56,040 bases of DNA from a virus. Shown piece by piece: positions 53,650-56,040 of the stretch. Location: positions 1-56,040 of the IMG/VR virus record IMGVR_UViG_3300045256_000426; one strand, given 5' to 3'. A program made the translations under genes and the position numbers. Within the stretch, counting starts at the first letter, position 1. Every line of letters starts with the position of its first letter. Under the pieces are notes generated by a model. That model was given only the letters and a program-made list of their open reading frames with translations. It was not told the origin of the DNA and searched no databases.

Positions 53650-56040
53650 CTAGTGGAGAACGCGTTCTTGACGGGTACGGGAGGGACGAAGCTCCCGACG
53701 CTGTTGGAGCATCCGGTCGCGGTTGTAGAGCCTCTCTCCGCGCTGGACTTCCGGAGACTTGGGTAGGATCGACTCGGGAATGAGGGCGCCGAATCGCTTG
53801 GGAGGATTCCCCACGGCGTTGTGCGCGGCGAGCGTGGCCATCGCGAAGATCCGCAGAAGATGGCCGGGGTCGTTATCTTGCAGGTACTTCTCGAACTCGT
53901 AGGTCGCGCCGTAGGGATCCGCGATCTGCGCGAGCCCCCAGAACGTCCGCCGCACGAACTTCATGTCGAGCTTACCGGTCGCGATGGCGTCGGTGAGGTT
54001 GCGCCAGAAGTACCCCGACGATTGCCCGCCTGGGCCGAAGAGGCCCGTCGTCGCAAGGAACGCCAGGAGGGCTTTTCGCCCCTCTGGGAGGCCTCTGCGG
54101 CCGGCGTCGAGCAGGCCGTACAGTGGCCCCTCGATGTAGTCGATCGGTGCATGCAGCCAGAAGCCGGTCTTGCGGTAGAGCTCCTCACGGAGCAGGTCGA
54201 TCGCCCCGACCCACAAAACCGCCCGGACCGGATTTTCGCGCATCGACTTTACCAGCGAGACAACCGTGCCTACCCGCCACGGTACGAAGAAGTTGAACGG
54301 CATTGATTTCCAGACATCCATCGCCTTCGACCGCATCGCGTACCGGACAAGATCGAGGTTGACACGATTGGCCGCGTCTTGGGGTTCGACGCCCGCCTCG
54401 ATGTACTGTTTGAACCGGGCGGCCTTCGCCGCCGGATCCGCAATCGAGAACGTACGCCTTGAGCTCCAACGTTGTACCGAGGTGAGGGGTGTGGCGACGC
54501 GAGAGAGAAGCCCGCGCCCCCGAATGTCTTGGAGGGTCTGGTGGAAGACGTCGCTAGCCATCTGACCCTCTGGGTCGAACGGCATGTACCTCTCGAACAG
54601 CGCGCGCATTTCGGGGTTACTACCCTGTAGGTACTCGCGCCTGTCCTGGAGGAGACGTGTCATCTTGCCGCCGCTGAGACCGAACTTGTACCAGATGTTC
54701 TTGAACTCGTGGGGGTACGGGATAATGAGGTTCGGCGAACGGAGGAAGCGATTGCCGAAGTCCACCACGCGGGCCAACGCGCCGAGTATGTGTGGATTCG
54801 AGAGGTGGTCGCGGATGAACTGGCCGTATTCTGGGAGGGTCGTCCACCATTCCCCACCTCCGGGAATGCCCGTTACCCGGTAGGGGCGACCTCCGCCCAT
54901 CGCCTCACTCGCGGCTTTCTCTGCGCGGAAGAGGATTCCGTTGTCTTCCAGGCTCTTGATGAACTGGTAGGTCTTAACCATCTTCTGCCCAGCCCAGATA
55001 CGGAGCCAGAGAGCGAGACGAGGATCTGCGTATTTCTCCCCGGCCTCCATCCCTATCGACATCGTTGGGAATATCCGAGGCTTCTCGAACGCACCGAGTG
55101 TCGTCCGGATATCACTTCGTAGGCCGGTAGACGCCCTTGAGAGGGAGATGACGCGGCTCAAGTCTTTCTCGGCTACGTGCGGGACAACGTAGAAAGGCTC
55201 GTCGAATAACGGTCTCTCGCGGAAGAATAGGGCGGCTTCTTGTTCCTGCGGTCGAAGCACCTTGCGGAGATAGTCCGTGCCCGAACGAATCTCCGGCGGC
55301 AGCGTACCGTACGCCGCCTCCGCATCCCCCGTCTTTTTCCAGATGCGGTACGCACGCGCTTCGGCAGCAACCCACGCACCAGGATCGGTCACACGAAGCG
55401 CCGGGAGCTTCGAGGCGTCCCGCATCGCAGCCGTTAGATCCGTCGCCGCCTGGTCATGCAGCGTCACCAGCGGATGGTTGGGGTTCACCCGCCACAGCCT
55501 ATAGTCTACGGGCAGCTTGTCCCTGACCCATGCCTTTGCGCGGGCCCAGTAGGATTCCTGGGGAGTCGGGATATGCGGTGGGGCAACCGGCGTCGGCGAT
55601 GTGGCCGTAGCGGCCTCTTGTAGTGCCGCTGCTTTCCGCGCGTCTCCCAAGGCGATGCCAAGAGGGTCGAGGGACGAAGGCTCGACCTCACGTACCCCCT
55701 CGGGGCCGTAACGAAGACGAGGACGTTGTAGCGCGGCTGCCTTCTGCGTGTCTCCCGCGGTGATACCGAGAGTATCCGGGATCGTAGGTTCAGCCGGAGG
55801 GTGATTCGATGCCGAGGGAGAGGGTACCGAGGGAGGGGGTACCTCACGTACCCCTTCCGGACCGTAACGAAGACGAAGACGCGACGCCGAGGCGGGCGTT
55901 GTCTCCGCCGCCTCCGTGGCCTTTGTCGCGGCGCCCTGCGCGGCCGGCGTCCCTAGTCGTTTGCCGAGCGCACCGAGCGTTTCCTCGGCTTTCTCTGCGA
56001 TGTCCGGGTGTACGCCGGCGCCGAAGCGCTGGGCGATCGA
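53650..56040 (-). CDS. Large internal virion protein, C-terminal part; continues across the junction to base 771
   Basis: The frame is open from the right end to the stop at 53650 and continues the N-terminal part at 1-771. It repeats LRYGPEGVREV and GDxxKAAALQ units near 55.6-55.8 kb, then carries a long helical region with SRRTFSIADPAAKAARFKQY and WKSMPFNFFVPWRVG, resembling large polyvalent (LPD38-like) or internal virion proteins. Residues near 54100-54250 are hydrophobic (ALLAFLATTGLFGPGG). Probably ejected into the cell with the DNA. No peptidase or transglycosylase motif found. Confidence 0.7.
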   Translation of the reverse strand, partial: SIAQRFGAGVHPDIAEKAEETLGALGKRLGTPAAQGAATKATEAAETTPASASRLRLRYGPEGVREVPPPSVPSPSASNHPPAEPTIPDTLGITAGDTQKAAALQRPRLRYGPEGVREVEPSSLDPLGIALGDARKAAALQEAATATSPTPVAPPHIPTPQESYWARAKAWVRDKLPVDYRLWRVNPNHPLVTLHDQAATDLTAAMRDASKLPALRVTDPGAWVAAEARAYRIWKKTGDAEAAYGTLPPEIRSGTDYLRKVLRPQEQEAALFFRERPLFDEPFYVVPHVAEKDLSRVISLSRASTGLRSDIRTTLGAFEKPRIFPTMSIGMEAGEKYADPRLALWLRIWAGQKMVKTYQFIKSLEDNGILFRAEKAASEAMGGGRPYRVTGIPGGGEWWTTLPEYGQFIRDHLSNPHILGALARVVDFGNRFLRSPNLIIPYPHEFKNIWYKFGLSGGKMTRLLQDRREYLQGSNPEMRALFERYMPFDPEGQMASDVFHQTLQDIRGRGLLSRVATPLTSVQRWSSRRTFSIADPAAKAARFKQYIEAGVEPQDAANRVNLDLVRYAMRSKAMDVWKSMPFNFFVPWRVGTVVSLVKSMRENPVRAVLWVGAIDLLREELYRKTGFWLHAPIDYIEGPLYGLLDAGRRGLPEGRKALLAFLATTGLFGPGGQSSGYFWRNLTDAIATGKLDMKFVRRTFWGLAQIADPYGATYEFEKYLQDNDPGHLLRIFAMATLAAHNAVGNPPKRFGALIPESILPKSPEVQRGERLYNRDRMLQQRRELRPSRTRQERVLH
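55672..56040. repeat. Terminal redundancy, right copy
   Basis: Gap-free match to bases 1-369 with about a dozen substitutions (for example near 55804, 55809 and 55811). Marks the circular or overlapping closure of the assembly. Confidence 0.85.

Noticed and set aside
1-56040. tRNA genes, integrase or lysogeny module
   Set aside because: I found no tRNA-like cloverleaf with a GTTCGANNC loop, no recombinase signature and no clear repressor gene, so the phage appears lytic as far as can be seen by eye.

Overview
This window looks like an almost complete genome of an unclassified tailed bacteriophage (Caudoviricetes, podovirus-like). It is probably a metagenomic or mixed-population assembly of a circular or terminally redundant molecule of about 55.67 kb. 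Bases 1-369 and 55672-56040 are the same sequence at about 97 % identity, and one virion gene reads in frame across that junction. The genome is GC-rich, gene-dense and full of ATGA-type overlaps. It uses AAAGGAGG-like ribosome binding sites with many TTG, GTG and CTG starts, and one apparent ATC start. Nothing identifies the host, and I see no integrase, tRNA or CRISPR array.

Late half, minus strand, read from about 21.3 kb down to 1 and, across the junction, from 55.7 kb down to 49.36 kb. In order: a doubtful ORF, a histidine phosphatase, a secreted HExxH peptidase, a sigma-70-like protein, small virion or accessory proteins, a second HExxH protein, large terminase, portal, small head proteins, scaffold, major capsid protein, a cement-like protein, head-tail adaptor, tail nozzle, fibre, a set of Gly/Ala/Gln-rich internal (ejection) proteins, a large internal virion protein of about 930 residues, tail fibres, and a lysis region (DUF5675-like protein, small membrane protein, 3TM holin). 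Short tail, internal virion proteins and P22-like portal and nozzle point to a podovirus.

Early half, plus strand, 21.77-49.27 kb. The first part (21.8-30.7 kb) is small, mostly unknown early genes embedded in repeated regulatory motifs: GGAAAC-N3-GTTTCC dyads, ATCCCG-CCC-CGGGAT dyads and GGATTGCGAGG repeats. A paralogous family of small proteins is scattered there. Next comes an amide-bond (amidoligase) cluster: gamma-glutamylcyclotransferase at 27.4 kb, then at 31.4-36.4 kb two COOH-NH2 ligases, a class II glutamine amidotransferase, a zinc-ribbon protein and an ATP-grasp ligase, followed by two tiny membrane or secreted proteins. This is the most striking metabolic system here.

An intergenic region at 36.7-37.35 kb carries a perfect plus-strand sigma-70 promoter, an opposing promoter, a terminator-like hairpin and a dense TACGTAGTAC repeat array with an AT-rich core, a candidate replication origin. 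The replication module follows (37.35-49.27 kb): toprim primase-like protein, uracil-DNA-glycosylase-like protein carrying the start of an exonuclease domain, family A DNA polymerase (with a perfect promoter inside it), SSB, PD-(D/E)XK nuclease, DnaB-like helicase, metallophosphoesterase, two nucleoside deoxyribosyltransferase-like proteins, a dNTP pyrophosphohydrolase-like protein and a RuvC-like resolvase. The two halves converge on a strong bidirectional terminator at 49.29-49.33 kb.

Most interesting: (1) a sigma-70-like protein in the late operon whose N-terminus is homologous to the N-terminus of the large internal virion protein, suggesting a sigma factor carried in or ejected from the virion; (2) the amidoligase cluster with non-standard start codons; (3) a 3'-5' exonuclease domain split between the glycosylase and polymerase reading frames; (4) two families of operator-like dyads; (5) a deoxyribosyltransferase gene inserted between direct repeats.
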